Assembly (NCBI GenBank): GCA_947449575.1
Contig: CANFRV010000009.1
Span: 54,088 to 118,087 of the forward strand
DNA length: 64,000 nucleotides
Direction: 5' to 3'
Source of the DNA: Flavobacteriales bacterium
GTDB taxonomy: Bacteria; Bacteroidota; Bacteroidia; Flavobacteriales_D; Crocinitomicaceae
Below are positions 9,335 through 18,537 of this stretch, piece after piece (the first letter of the stretch is position 1; every line of letters starts with the position of its first letter). Below the pieces are notes generated by a model. It did no database searches. It saw only the letters and a program-made list of their open reading frames with translations, and was not told where the DNA came from. Both the position numbers and the translations under genes were made by a program.

Positions 9335-9633
9335 ACTTTCAATTGGATGACTATTTTGTTATTTATTACTTGACTTTATTTATTTTATCCCATTTTCACT
9401 TCAATTATCTCCTGTTACTAGTATTCTTATTTTTTAATTCTTTGAACCAACATCTACCGCTTTTCCTGAGATAATCATCCGATTTAAGAAAATAACAGTC
9501 GAATATTCCTATCTAATTTAATCAAATAGTTGAATTACTGCAAGAATAATAAGATTTTTTAATTACACAAACAATCTCCGCAAAACATTGCAAATTAGAT
9601 AGAAAAAAAGCAATTTTGTTGTAAAATAATCGC
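9335..9633. other. Intergenic spacer between divergent exonuclease and msrC genes
   Basis: A 299-bp very AT-rich gap between divergent genes. No ORF with coding character, no tRNA and no clear hairpin was seen. It must hold the promoters of both genes, but no box matching the full TAnnTTTG consensus at good spacing was found. Confidence 0.6.
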
Positions 9634-10113
9634 ATGGCAGAAGATTTGGAAATAGTTGGAAATACCAAAGAGGAATTATATATTAATTTAATTCCCCAAA
9701 TTTATGCCTTAGTTCAAGGAGAAACCGATAGCGTAGCCAATTTAGCCAATACTGCGGCGGCTTTGAAAGAAGCTTTTGGCTTTTTTTGGGTTGGATTTTA
9801 TATGGTGCAAGACAATGAATTAGTGCTAGGCCCCTTTCAAGGTCCAGTTGCTTGTACACGCATAAAATTGGGTCGAGGTGTTTGTGGGCAGGCTTGGGCA
9901 AATTCTGAAACACTTTTAGTACCAGATGTAGAGCAATTTCCAGGACATATTTCCTGCAGTTCATTGTCAAAAAGCGAAATTGTTGTTCCTTTGCTCAAAA
10001 ATGGGATTGTCATTGGCGTTTTGGATGTTGACAGTAAGCAGCTAAACGATTTTGATGGAACCGATAAATTCTATTTAACTCAATTGTGCACATGGCTTTC
10101 AGAACGTTTATAA
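9634..10113 (+). CDS. msrC: Free methionine-(R)-sulfoxide reductase (GAF domain, fRMsr)
   Basis: A single GAF domain of 159 residues. The three cysteines of fRMsr are present at positions 74, 84 and 108 (PVACTRI, GRGVCGQAW, HISCSSLSKSEIVVP), with the same spacing as the catalytic set of the E. coli enzyme. It reduces free methionine-R-sulfoxide in the cytoplasm, using thioredoxin, to repair oxidised methionine. Length fits the family. The following lipoprotein gene starts inside its last codons, so the two are translationally linked. Confidence 0.9.
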   Translation: MAEDLEIVGNTKEELYINLIPQIYALVQGETDSVANLANTAAALKEAFGFFWVGFYMVQDNELVLGPFQGPVACTRIKLGRGVCGQAWANSETLLVPDVEQFPGHISCSSLSKSEIVVPLLKNGIVIGVLDVDSKQLNDFDGTDKFYLTQLCTWLSERL

Positions 10114-11675
10114 TTGTTGGTCTTCTTTTTTTAATTCATTCATGTGCACAAGTTGGAACTTTGACAGGTGGCGAAAAAGATATCATCGCGCCGATTCCAA
10201 TCGCATCTAAAATGAATCCAGAAAATGGTTCCACTAATTTTACCACCTCTGTTATAAAAATCCCCTTTTCTGAATACGTTAAATTGAATAATCCCGAAGA
10301 AACAATAGTGATTATTCCTCCCCATGCAAAACTGGATACTAAATTATCGAGGAAAACGGTATACATTTCATGGAATGATACGTTAAAAAACAATACTACG
10401 TATACCATTTATTTGAACGGGACCATTCAAGATCTAACCGAGGGAAATGATTCCTTGATGCAATATGTTTTTTCTACCGGTAACTTTATTGATTCCATTT
10501 CATATCATGTAAAAGTAATTGATGCTTTGTCGAATCAACCCAAGAAAAATTGTTTGGTCGGTTTATACGAAGGAGCTACAGATTCTGTACGTCCCACTTA
10601 TTTTGTGAAAACAGATGAACAAGGGCTAGCAAAATTTGCGCATTTAAAAGAAGGTGAATTTTCAATTCTTGCATTTGAAGACACGAATAAAGATATGTTA
10701 CTTCAATTAGATGAAAAAGTCGCTTTTAAAAAAGAGAAAATCATTCTCACTCCTTCAGTTTTGGATTCAAATTCTTTACTTTTAGATTCTATTCCTCTTA
10801 GATTATTCAAGCCAGAAGTAAAGCCCAGGTTGAATAGTATTACCTTCAAAGCACCGGGGATGTACTTAATTGGTTCAACTCAATCGCTTATAAATTCTAA
10901 GTTTTCCTTGAATAATAGTCCACTTGACAAAAAACAATTTGAATTAATATCTTCAGATTCTTTACGTTTTTTCTACCATTCAGGCGATAGTGCGAATGTT
11001 GTATTTAGTGCTACTTCAGAGTTATTTACGGACACCATTTCACTTCGTTTATTAAAAAAAGAAAAGGAAGGGAAATTGAGCTTTTCAAATAATTTAATTG
11101 ATAGCTTTCTTTTCCCTACAGACACCTTGACAATTTCATTTTCAGATATTATAACTGAATTTGACACGACTCTTTTTACGTTGGTAAATGCAGTAGATTC
11201 TACAAATATTTCATACAATAAAATTCTTTTTAAAAGAAATCAATTATTCATACTTTTTACAAAAAATAAAATAAAAGCTGTCGAATTCAATTTACTTCCA
11301 AATGCAATTAAAACAGTTTCAACCACTTTGAAAGATTCAGTAAAATTAAATTTTCAGCTAAAAAAAGATACTGATTTTGGGACTATAAAATTGGATGCAA
11401 GTGCTTATTCAGAACCTATTGTTGTAGAAGTTATGTTGGGAGAAAAAACAATTCGATCAATTCCTTTACACGATAAAAAAGCAATATTAATAGAACAATT
11501 AGTCCCAGGTGATTATTCTTTTAAGGTAATAATAGATGAAAATAAAAATGGGAAATGGGATACTGGGAATAGAATATTGAACTATTTTCCTGAAAAATTA
11601 CTCACTTTTTCTGAGATAACTAAAGTTCGAGCGAATTGGGAAATTGACATTAAATTGACTGCAAAACCGTATTAA
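10092..11675 (+). CDS. Ig-like (SbsA-type) lipoprotein
   Basis: A 527-residue exported protein with a lipobox (LLFLIHSC) about 15 residues after the ATG. Right after the lipid anchor it has TLTGGEKDIIAPI, the start of a bacterial Ig-like domain of the SbsA type, with FTTSVIKIPFSEYVKL and WNDTLKNNTTYTIYL as typical strands. The rest is beta-rich with no catalytic motif; DENKNGKWDTGNR near the C-terminus looks like a calcium-loop or prealbumin-like element. This is a common Bacteroidota lipoprotein of unknown role. A GTG at 10086 is in frame, but the ATG at 10092 gives the normal short signal peptide. It overlaps msrC by 22 bp. Confidence 0.8.
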   Translation: MAFRTFIIVGLLFLIHSCAQVGTLTGGEKDIIAPIPIASKMNPENGSTNFTTSVIKIPFSEYVKLNNPEETIVIIPPHAKLDTKLSRKTVYISWNDTLKNNTTYTIYLNGTIQDLTEGNDSLMQYVFSTGNFIDSISYHVKVIDALSNQPKKNCLVGLYEGATDSVRPTYFVKTDEQGLAKFAHLKEGEFSILAFEDTNKDMLLQLDEKVAFKKEKIILTPSVLDSNSLLLDSIPLRLFKPEVKPRLNSITFKAPGMYLIGSTQSLINSKFSLNNSPLDKKQFELISSDSLRFFYHSGDSANVVFSATSELFTDTISLRLLKKEKEGKLSFSNNLIDSFLFPTDTLTISFSDIITEFDTTLFTLVNAVDSTNISYNKILFKRNQLFILFTKNKIKAVEFNLLPNAIKTVSTTLKDSVKLNFQLKKDTDFGTIKLDASAYSEPIVVEVMLGEKTIRSIPLHDKKAILIEQLVPGDYSFKVIIDENKNGKWDTGNRILNYFPEKLLTFSEITKVRANWEIDIKLTAKPY

Positions 11676-11676
11676 A

Positions 11677-12858
11677 ATGGGTCAAAAATTTGATGTTCAA
11701 GATGATGTAATCAAAAAAGCATTCAGTTGGTGGAAAATTTGGTTGGCTATTTCAATCGGTCTTGCCATTGCTACTTGGATGATCTACAAAAGCTTGAATC
11801 AACAACAAATGATTCCTGTAGAAAATGGTAAAGGAGATTATGTCTGGATGGGGAATAATTCCTCAAATGCGCCAAATTTGTCCGCCATTTCTGATTTTAA
11901 AAAGCAAGCAGGGTCTAATTATAAAATCGAAACATTATCGGACACCTTAGCTTCAATTAATTGGACTGCCAGTTCCTTTTTATGGTTATTAGCCGCCATT
12001 TTTTTCATGATTGGAAGAGATTTTTTTTACATTGTTCGAATTAAGCTTCTTGCGAAAGGAGGGCTAACATGGAAAAACGGTTTTAATGTTATTATGCTTT
12101 GGGAATTTGCTTCTGCATTAGCACCTGGCGTTATGAGTGGAGCTTCTGTCGCAATGTTTATTTTACATCGAGAGAAAATTCCTTTAGGTCGATCAACTGC
12201 AATGGTTATTGTTACCGCGTTCATGGATAATTTATTTTATCTTTTATTTATTCCAATTATTTTTATTTTTATAACGCAAGATTTTTTATTTCCTGCAAAC
12301 TTTTCAGGAGCAACTCCTGTAAAGTGGGTGTTTTGGATTGGTTATTCTTCAAAAATAGCACTGTGCTTTTTCTTATTTTCATGTCTTTTTCTTTTTCCTA
12401 CATTAGCAACTAAAGTTTTGGCAGGTATTTTTCGTTTACCGTTTCTAAAAAAATGGAGAGAGAAAGGCATAAAGACCGGACAAGAAATTGAAATAGCATC
12501 CTACGAATTCAAAAGTGAACCTTTTCATTTTTGGCTTTGGACATTTTTGGCAACAATTGGGAGTTGGCTCTGCAGATATTTAGTGATTAACTGTATTTTA
12601 AACGCATTTTTCAACCTAAATTTACTAAATAACCTCCAAATCTTAGGAAAACAATTTATCCTATGGTTGCTGATGATGGTCAGCCCAACTCCTGGCGGAA
12701 GTGGAGTTGCTGAATATGCTTTTGGAGAACTGATGTCCTCTTTTTCAACCTCAGTGATTCTGATAGCTGGATTAGCGATTCTGTGGCGATTGATTTCCTA
12801 TTTCCCGTATCTATTTATTGGCGCGATTATTTTACCTCGTTGGTTGAAGAACAAATAA
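11677..12858 (+). CDS. UPF0104 / lysylphosphatidylglycerol-synthase-like membrane protein
   Basis: A 393-residue integral membrane protein with about eight hydrophobic segments. The stretch FEFAS-like LWEFASALAPGVMSGASVAM and the C-terminal MMVSPTPGGSGVAEYAFGEL are hallmark motifs of the UPF0104 (YbhN/AglD-like) family, which shares the membrane domain of MprF flippases. Members are thought to move lipids across the membrane; no substrate can be named here. There is no aminoacyl-transferase tail, so it is not full MprF. The ATG lies 1 bp after the stop of the lipoprotein gene, suggesting one operon with msrC. Confidence 0.8.
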   Translation: MGQKFDVQDDVIKKAFSWWKIWLAISIGLAIATWMIYKSLNQQQMIPVENGKGDYVWMGNNSSNAPNLSAISDFKKQAGSNYKIETLSDTLASINWTASSFLWLLAAIFFMIGRDFFYIVRIKLLAKGGLTWKNGFNVIMLWEFASALAPGVMSGASVAMFILHREKIPLGRSTAMVIVTAFMDNLFYLLFIPIIFIFITQDFLFPANFSGATPVKWVFWIGYSSKIALCFFLFSCLFLFPTLATKVLAGIFRLPFLKKWREKGIKTGQEIEIASYEFKSEPFHFWLWTFLATIGSWLCRYLVINCILNAFFNLNLLNNLQILGKQFILWLLMMVSPTPGGSGVAEYAFGELMSSFSTSVILIAGLAILWRLISYFPYLFIGAIILPRWLKNK

Positions 12859-12870
12859 GCTGAACTCAGG

Positions 12871-14313
12871 TTAATATTTGATAAATACATTTTTAGGTTC
12901 TGTAAAAAATCGCAATGCCTCCAGTCCTCCTTCTCGTCCAACACCTGAAGCCTTCATTCCTCCAAAAGGTGTTCTAAGATCTCTCACCATCCAAGAGTTG
13001 ATCCACACAATTCCAGATTGTGCCTCGTCTGCAATTCGATGTGCTCGTTTTAAATCAGAAGTCCAAAGTGTAGTTTGTAAACCATATTCGGTTGAGTTTG
13101 CCATCATTAAAACCTCTTCTTCTGTATCGAATGGAGTTATGGTAACCACAGGTCCGAAAATTTCTTCTTGGTTCGTCCTGCAATCATAGCTTAATCCTTC
13201 AATAACCGTCGGCCGCATATAATATCCTTCATTATAAGGCGCTTCGAGATGAACCCTCGTGCCACCAGTCAAGACCTTACCTCCTTCTTGTTTCGCTAAT
13301 TCGACATAGGATAGAACTTTTTCTAAATGAGGCAATGAAACGAGTGCGCCCATTCTAGCATTTGGATCTGTAGGGAAAGAAACAACTGTTCGATTTACTT
13401 TTTCTACAAACGCAGTTTTAAATTTTTCATAAATAGGTCGCTCAATGAAAATGCGAGATCCGCACAAACAAATCTGACCTTGATTCGCAAATGAGGAACG
13501 AATAGTAGTGCTCAACATGTCGTCAAAATCACAATCAGCAAAAATAATAACTGGATTTTTCCCCCCTAATTCTAAAGATAATTTCTTGAACATGGGAGCA
13601 GCCGTTCTCGCTAAATATTCGCCTGTTTTTGAACCTCCTGTAAAAGAAATGGCTTTGATTTTTTTATGTTTTACAATAGCATCTCCCACTTTGTGACCTA
13701 AGCCATGCAAGATATTTAACACTCCAGCAGGAATTCCCGCTTCTTGCGCAATTTTCCCTAATAAATAAGCGGTGTAAGGAGTTATTTCAGATGGTTTTGA
13801 AACGACGCAATTTCCTGCAGCCAAAGCAGGCGCAATTTTCCATGAAAATAAATACAAAGGTAAATTCCATGGAGAAATACATCCAACAATACCAATTGGT
13901 TTTCTCAGCGTATAATTAATTCCTTCTCCTTCCATATAATGTGATTCAGAAGAAAAATGAGTAATTGCAGTTGCAAAAAAATGGAAGTTAGAAACAGAAC
14001 GAGGAATATCAACATGCGCCGCAAGAGAAACAGGTTTCCCGTTATCTCTCGATTCTGCCTGAACAAATTCATCCATTCTGCGCTCAATTCCTTCTGAAAA
14101 TTTTACCAGAATCTTACTTCTTTCTTCCGTAGTCATTTTAGACCAAATAGGAAATGCTTTTTCAGCAGCCTCAACAGCCAATTCGACATCTCTTTCGTCT
14201 GAATCAGGAATTAAACAATATACTTTTCCCGTTGCAGGTTCCATATTATCTATATATGAATCCCCAATTGGAGCAACATATTTTCCGTTGATAAAGTTTT
14301 GTATTTTTTCCAT
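12871..14313 (-). CDS. Aldehyde dehydrogenase, ALDH8 type (probable 2-aminomuconate-semialdehyde dehydrogenase)
   Basis: A 480-residue NAD-dependent aldehyde dehydrogenase. The catalytic Cys is in NQGQICLCGSRIF and the Glu in LSLELGGKNPVI. Residues 1-30, PIGIVGCISPWNLPLYLFSW, AISFTGGSKTGEYLA and TPFGGMKASGVGREGG match the ALDH8 / hydroxymuconic-semialdehyde branch. It lies downstream of kynU and kmo on the same strand. The likely reaction is therefore oxidation of 2-aminomuconate semialdehyde to 2-aminomuconate in tryptophan breakdown. Assignment to this exact substrate rests on family resemblance plus neighbours. The dioxygenase and decarboxylase that should supply the substrate are not in the window. 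Confidence 0.85.
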   Translation of the reverse strand: MEKIQNFINGKYVAPIGDSYIDNMEPATGKVYCLIPDSDERDVELAVEAAEKAFPIWSKMTTEERSKILVKFSEGIERRMDEFVQAESRDNGKPVSLAAHVDIPRSVSNFHFFATAITHFSSESHYMEGEGINYTLRKPIGIVGCISPWNLPLYLFSWKIAPALAAGNCVVSKPSEITPYTAYLLGKIAQEAGIPAGVLNILHGLGHKVGDAIVKHKKIKAISFTGGSKTGEYLARTAAPMFKKLSLELGGKNPVIIFADCDFDDMLSTTIRSSFANQGQICLCGSRIFIERPIYEKFKTAFVEKVNRTVVSFPTDPNARMGALVSLPHLEKVLSYVELAKQEGGKVLTGGTRVHLEAPYNEGYYMRPTVIEGLSYDCRTNQEEIFGPVVTITPFDTEEEVLMMANSTEYGLQTTLWTSDLKRAHRIADEAQSGIVWINSWMVRDLRTPFGGMKASGVGREGGLEALRFFTEPKNVFIKY

Positions 14314-14342
14314 TTTTTCTAGATTCTAAACTATTAGAAATT

Positions 14343-14484
14343 AGACCACTCTGCTCAAAGACTGATACATTTTGTTAAATCCTTTAGTCAACTATAAATT
14401 CAATTATTTAAAATAAACCTTTTTAATGTGATTTTCAAAGAAATCAGTCTACTATCTAACATCTAAATATCTACTATTAATGTC
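14343..14484. repeat. Repeat-like spacer element between kmo and ALDH8
   Basis: The spacer contains GACTGAT (14360-14366) and its inverted copy ATCAGTC (14443-14449), followed by the phrase ATCTAACATCTA. The spacer between kynU and kmo has the same arrangement, so this looks like a small intergenic repeat rather than unique leader sequence. Confidence 0.45.
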
Positions 14485-14488
14485 TTTC

Positions 14489-15823
14489 TTAAACTAAAGA
14501 TAACATTTTATCCATCACTTCTTGATTATCCCAATTTTCATGAATATTTGAAATACTCATAACTTCTTCCATAATAGCATCTTGATCAATTCCATTTTGA
14601 AAAACGGTATGATAACGAATATGACTGAAAGTAACTTGAGAATACAATGGAATCCACTTATCTGGATACAGAGCACTGAATTTACCCTCTATTTTTTTTC
14701 GGAGTAAAAAGTCTTTATTTCCTGTTAAATCTCTCATTTCCACGTAATTTCTTAGTGATAAATCAATAATTGCATTTCCGTCTTTCACTCTTTCCTTCGA
14801 ATATGCACTTAAAAGCCCTTCCCAATTACCATTTGATTCTTCCAACATTTCTTGGAAAACAGTACAATCTTCGAAGCCACAATTCATTCCTTGGCCATAA
14901 AAAGGAACGGTTGCATGCGCAGAATCACCTAGTAATAAAATTTTGTCTTCATAATTCCATGGGCTGCATCTCACCATCACTAGTGTGGATGTTGGATTTT
15001 TCATGTAATCATCTAATAATGTTGGCATTAAAGGAATAGTGTCGATAAATGTTTCTTTGAAAAAAGCGCTCACTTTCTCTTTTGTATTTATTGTATCAAA
15101 AGATTTCTCTCCAAACATAGGAAAGAACAATGTACACGTAAAACTACCATCTAAATTTGCTAATGCAATCATCATGAACTCTCCTCTTGGCCAAATATGT
15201 AGACAATTTTTATCTAATTTATGAGAACCATCTTCATTTGCAGGAATTACTAATTCTTTGTACCCATGGTCTAAATATTTTTGAGAATAATCAAACATAG
15301 GTGATTTTTGCATTCTAAAACGAACCGCTGAAAAAGAACCATCCGTAGCAAAAATGGTATCAAAAGTATGATTTTCCTCTTCCTGTGTTACACTGTTTTC
15401 AAAAATCAATGTGTTTGATTTCAAATCAACATCCTTGCATTTTCTATTAAAATTATATTTGATGGATGGATAATTGTCTGCCAAATTCATCAACTTTTGA
15501 TTTAATTCACCTCTGGGAACTGAATAAATCGCTTGATCGTCTTTTCCATATTGTTGGTAAGACAATGTCCCGTCTAAAGCGTGCATACAACGTTTGTACA
15601 TTGGAATCGAAATAGCTTTGATGTCTTCTTCAATTCCAGCTTCTCTCAAGGCTTTTAATCCTCGGTCAGAAAGCGCCAAATTTATTGATTTTCCTGCTAA
15701 TAATTTCGCTTTACGTAAATCCGGTCTATTTTCGAAGACGGTTACATCATACCCTTTTTTAGCCATCAAGATAGCCTGCAAACTTCCTACTAATCCTGAA
15801 CCTACAATTCCTATTTTTTTCAT
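14489..15823 (-). CDS. kmo: Kynurenine 3-monooxygenase
   Basis: A 444-residue FAD monooxygenase that hydroxylates L-kynurenine to 3-hydroxykynurenine with NADPH and oxygen. The FAD motif IVGSGLVGSLQAILMAKKGY opens the protein, and the second flavin motif LLLGDSAHATVPFYGQGMNC, followed by FEDC, is typical of KMO. SINLALSDRGLKAL near residue 50 is also a KMO hallmark. Length is normal. The order kynU, kmo, ALDH8 on one strand supports an aerobic kynurenine route. The 123-bp spacer upstream carries a repeat-like element. Confidence 0.95.
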   Translation of the reverse strand: MKKIGIVGSGLVGSLQAILMAKKGYDVTVFENRPDLRKAKLLAGKSINLALSDRGLKALREAGIEEDIKAISIPMYKRCMHALDGTLSYQQYGKDDQAIYSVPRGELNQKLMNLADNYPSIKYNFNRKCKDVDLKSNTLIFENSVTQEEENHTFDTIFATDGSFSAVRFRMQKSPMFDYSQKYLDHGYKELVIPANEDGSHKLDKNCLHIWPRGEFMMIALANLDGSFTCTLFFPMFGEKSFDTINTKEKVSAFFKETFIDTIPLMPTLLDDYMKNPTSTLVMVRCSPWNYEDKILLLGDSAHATVPFYGQGMNCGFEDCTVFQEMLEESNGNWEGLLSAYSKERVKDGNAIIDLSLRNYVEMRDLTGNKDFLLRKKIEGKFSALYPDKWIPLYSQVTFSHIRYHTVFQNGIDQDAIMEEVMSISNIHENWDNQEVMDKMLSLV

Positions 15824-15839
15824 AATTCTGTTTTTTTAG

Positions 15840-15938
15840 ACTTTAGATATTTAGACAATGATCCTTCGCTTTGGAAAATTTTAGACTGATGCGTCATGAT
15901 TAATAACACCTATTCATCAGTTTAATGTCTATCATCTA
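15840..15938. repeat. Repeat-like spacer element between kynU and kmo
   Basis: Contains AGACTGAT (15883-15890) and CATCAGT (15915-15921) as an inverted pair. Then comes ATCATCTAACATCTAT. The same parts in the same order occur in the next spacer of the cluster. Confidence 0.45.
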
Positions 15939-15946
15939 ACATCTAT

Positions 15947-17224
15947 TTAAATAGCTTTTTCTAATATTTGACCGAAGTAATAAACGTCTTCAAAGGTGTT
16001 ATATAGTGGCGCAGGAGCAACTCGAATAACATTTGGCTCTCTCCAATCAGAAATCACGCCTTCATTTGTCAACGTGTCAAATAATTCTCTTGCTTTTCCA
16101 TGCACTAAAATTGATAATTGTGCTCCTCTTTTCGTTTTTTCTCGCGGAGTAATGATTTCAAAAGAACATTTTTCCTTATTTCTATCCGAAATTTCATCTA
16201 CAATAAACTCTAAATAAGCGGTCAATAAATCTCTTTTTTCACCGATTCGATCCATCCCAGCCTCCATGAAAACATCCAGAGAAGCATTATGTGCAGCCAT
16301 TCCTAAAATTGGAGCATTACTTAATTGCCAACCTTCTGCTCCTTGCATTGGTTTAAATCCTGGCTCCATTAAAAATCGCGTTTCTTTTTCATGACCCCAC
16401 CAACCAGCAAAACGAGGAAGTTGCGGAGAGTTAGCATGACGCTCATGAATAAACATACCCGAAACACCTCCCGGAGATGAATTTAAATATTTATAACTGC
16501 ACCAAGAGGCAAAATCTACTCCCCACTCATGAAGTTTTAAATTGATATTTCCCGCAGCATGCGCTAAATCAAAGCCTGCAATCGCTCCCACTTTATGAGT
16601 CGCTTGGGTAATTGCTTGCATATCGAATAATTGTCCTGAATAATAATTTACTCCGCCGATCATTACCAACGCCAATTCATCTCCCACTTCTGCAATTTTG
16701 GCTAAAATATCTTCTTCACGAATCAAATGTTCACCTGCTCTTGGAGAAATTTCTATTAAATTCTCTTTCAAATTTAACCCATGAAATTTCACTTGAGATT
16801 CTAATGCATATTGGTCGCTTGGAAACGCTTTTGCTTCACATATTAATTTTGTACGCTTCCCAACTGGACGATAAAACGACACCATCAATAAATGCAAATT
16901 CGTTGTTAAAGAATGAGTAACAACCACTTCAATTGGCAAAGCACCAACCACTTCAGCGACTTTATTTGTTAAATTTTCATGGTAAGAAAACCAAGGTTTT
17001 TTCGCTAGAAAATGTGCTTCTACCCCATAGGTTGACCATGCGTCTAATTCTTCAAGAATATAATCCTTCGTAGATTTTGGTTGCAATCCCAATGAATTTC
17101 CAGTAAAGTACCGAATTTGTTTTTCATGAAAATTAGGGATATTAAATCGATCTCTAAAGGATTTCAAAGGATCTTTTGCATCCATTTGTTGCGCAAAAGA
17201 AAGTGAATTTTCAAAATGACTCAT
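15947..17224 (-). CDS. kynU: Kynureninase
   Basis: A 425-residue PLP enzyme that cleaves 3-hydroxykynurenine (or kynurenine) to 3-hydroxyanthranilate and alanine. The PLP lysine lies in SWCSYKYLNSSPGG and the preceding phosphate/pyridine site in GFDLAHAAGN. RYFTGNSLGLQPKS at the N-terminus and PRFAGWWGHEKETRFLM are kynureninase signatures. Length is normal. It is the first gene of the minus-strand cluster, with a TATATTTG box upstream. No tryptophan dioxygenase or formamidase is nearby, so those must be elsewhere. Confidence 0.95.
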   Translation of the reverse strand: MSHFENSLSFAQQMDAKDPLKSFRDRFNIPNFHEKQIRYFTGNSLGLQPKSTKDYILEELDAWSTYGVEAHFLAKKPWFSYHENLTNKVAEVVGALPIEVVVTHSLTTNLHLLMVSFYRPVGKRTKLICEAKAFPSDQYALESQVKFHGLNLKENLIEISPRAGEHLIREEDILAKIAEVGDELALVMIGGVNYYSGQLFDMQAITQATHKVGAIAGFDLAHAAGNINLKLHEWGVDFASWCSYKYLNSSPGGVSGMFIHERHANSPQLPRFAGWWGHEKETRFLMEPGFKPMQGAEGWQLSNAPILGMAAHNASLDVFMEAGMDRIGEKRDLLTAYLEFIVDEISDRNKEKCSFEIITPREKTKRGAQLSILVHGKARELFDTLTNEGVISDWREPNVIRVAPAPLYNTFEDVYYFGQILEKAI

Positions 17225-17268
17225 TATACAATAAACAGTTTATGGGAAAAACACTCCCTATGATGTTT

Positions 17269-17276
17269 CAAATATA
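17269..17276 (-). promoter_or_regulatory. Probable -7 box of kynU
   Basis: CAAATATA reads TATATTTG on the minus strand, a perfect TAnnTTTG box 45 bp before the kynU ATG. No good TTTG partner is seen at the usual distance. Confidence 0.35.
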
Positions 17277-17488
17277 ACAATTTGCTAATTATTTTATCCT
17301 CGTTTTATGATTTTTAGTGGGAATGGTGATTAATTCTCTGTGAAAAGAGTAGAAATGTAGTAAGTGGAATTTTTATTTACCTAGTAAAGACACTTTTTTA
17401 CAGAAAAACACGTTCATTTGGAATAATCTTTTTGAGATCAATTTTAAAATTAATTGGGCGTTCATTTTTTGTTCCTTCAAAAATCTGA

Positions 17489-17517
17489 TTGAAAAACAAA
17501 ATAATACCTTAAATTCG
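17489..17517 (+). promoter_or_regulatory. Promoter-like pair before the Wzz-type gene
   Basis: TTG (17489-17491), 18 bp, then TAAATTCG (17510-17517), one mismatch from TAnnTTTG, ending 21 bp before the ATG. Confidence 0.35.
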
Positions 17518-17538
17518 CGCACTAAAAGTTAGATAATA

Positions 17539-18534
17539 ATGGAAATTGAACATACGGAAATAGAGCAAGAAAGACAAAACCTACTGCTTTTTATTTGGAA
17601 AAAACGCAAACCAATTTTGATGGTTACTACTATTGCTGCTGTGTTATCTTTAATTGCTGCACTCCTAATGAAACCTCTGTTTCTTTCGACAGCAATCGTT
17701 TTTCCTGCAGCAACTAGTTCTGTTTCTTTTTCAGAACAACGGAATGCAAAAGCTTCTTCAATGGATTTTGGTGAAGAAGAACAGGCAGAACAATTGGTTC
17801 AAATACTGCAATCTTCTAGAATTCGCGATCTTGTAATTCATCAATTCGGATTAATGGAGCATTATGGAATTGATTCCACTGAAGAAAATAAATATTTTAA
17901 ACTACTAAAAGAATATGAAGGTCATATTAGCTTTGTACGAACGAGGTATGGCTCAATTTCTATTGATGTTTTGGATGAAAAACCGGAGTTGGCGGCAGAA
18001 ATTGCTAATAAAATTGTTGATTTAATTGATACAGTAAAAAACAGTATGATTGCTGAAAGAACGGTGCCTGCTTTTGAAATCAACAAACGGAAGAGAGATT
18101 TATTGGATCAAGATCTAAAAACAATTCTAACTCAATTAGATACTTTAGCTGATAAAGGGGTTGTTTCTTTAGAGGGAAGAGCAAATTTATTTACGGCTTT
18201 TGTTGAAGCAAAATCTGCACAAGACCGAGATTTCTTAAAACAGCAAATTGATGTCAACCTAAAATATGGTTCTAAATTCGATGGATTAGAACAAATGCGA
18301 GATGAAAAAATTATCAAATTAGAGAAATTTTTAGACTCGTACGAACAAGCAGAATCAGATGCATATACCAATTTCACCCATAAATTTATTGTGGAACGAG
18401 CTGTTGTTGCAGACAAAAAAGACAAGCCAAAACGCATGATTATCGTTCTACTAGCAACATTGGGAACATTTATTTTTATGGTCTTCCTTCTATTGATTAA
18501 TGAGCGATTCAAAGAATTGAAAAAACAAGCTTAA
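17539..18534 (+). CDS. Polysaccharide chain-length determinant (Wzz-type)
   Basis: A 331-residue inner-membrane protein with the classical Wzz layout. One membrane helix is near residues 24-48 (PILMVTTIAAVLSLIAALLM) and a second near 300-322 (MIIVLLATLGTFIFMVFLLL). Between them is a long periplasmic alpha-helical segment. The first periplasmic part (FLSTAIVFPA) is the usual Wzz beta element. There is no cytoplasmic tyrosine kinase. Such proteins set the length of O-antigen or exopolysaccharide chains. The next gene, an O-antigen ligase/polymerase type protein, starts 3 bp later, which supports a shared role in surface glycan assembly. Confidence 0.85.
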   Translation: MEIEHTEIEQERQNLLLFIWKKRKPILMVTTIAAVLSLIAALLMKPLFLSTAIVFPAATSSVSFSEQRNAKASSMDFGEEEQAEQLVQILQSSRIRDLVIHQFGLMEHYGIDSTEENKYFKLLKEYEGHISFVRTRYGSISIDVLDEKPELAAEIANKIVDLIDTVKNSMIAERTVPAFEINKRKRDLLDQDLKTILTQLDTLADKGVVSLEGRANLFTAFVEAKSAQDRDFLKQQIDVNLKYGSKFDGLEQMRDEKIIKLEKFLDSYEQAESDAYTNFTHKFIVERAVVADKKDKPKRMIIVLLATLGTFIFMVFLLLINERFKELKKQA

Positions 18535-18537
18535 ATT

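Larger units (their letters stand above)
17225..17538. other. Spacer between divergent kynU and the polysaccharide genes
   Basis: A 314-bp AT-rich gap. It holds the likely -7 box of kynU near its left side and a promoter-like pair for the Wzz gene near its right side. No ORF, RNA gene or strong hairpin was recognised in between. Confidence 0.6.
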
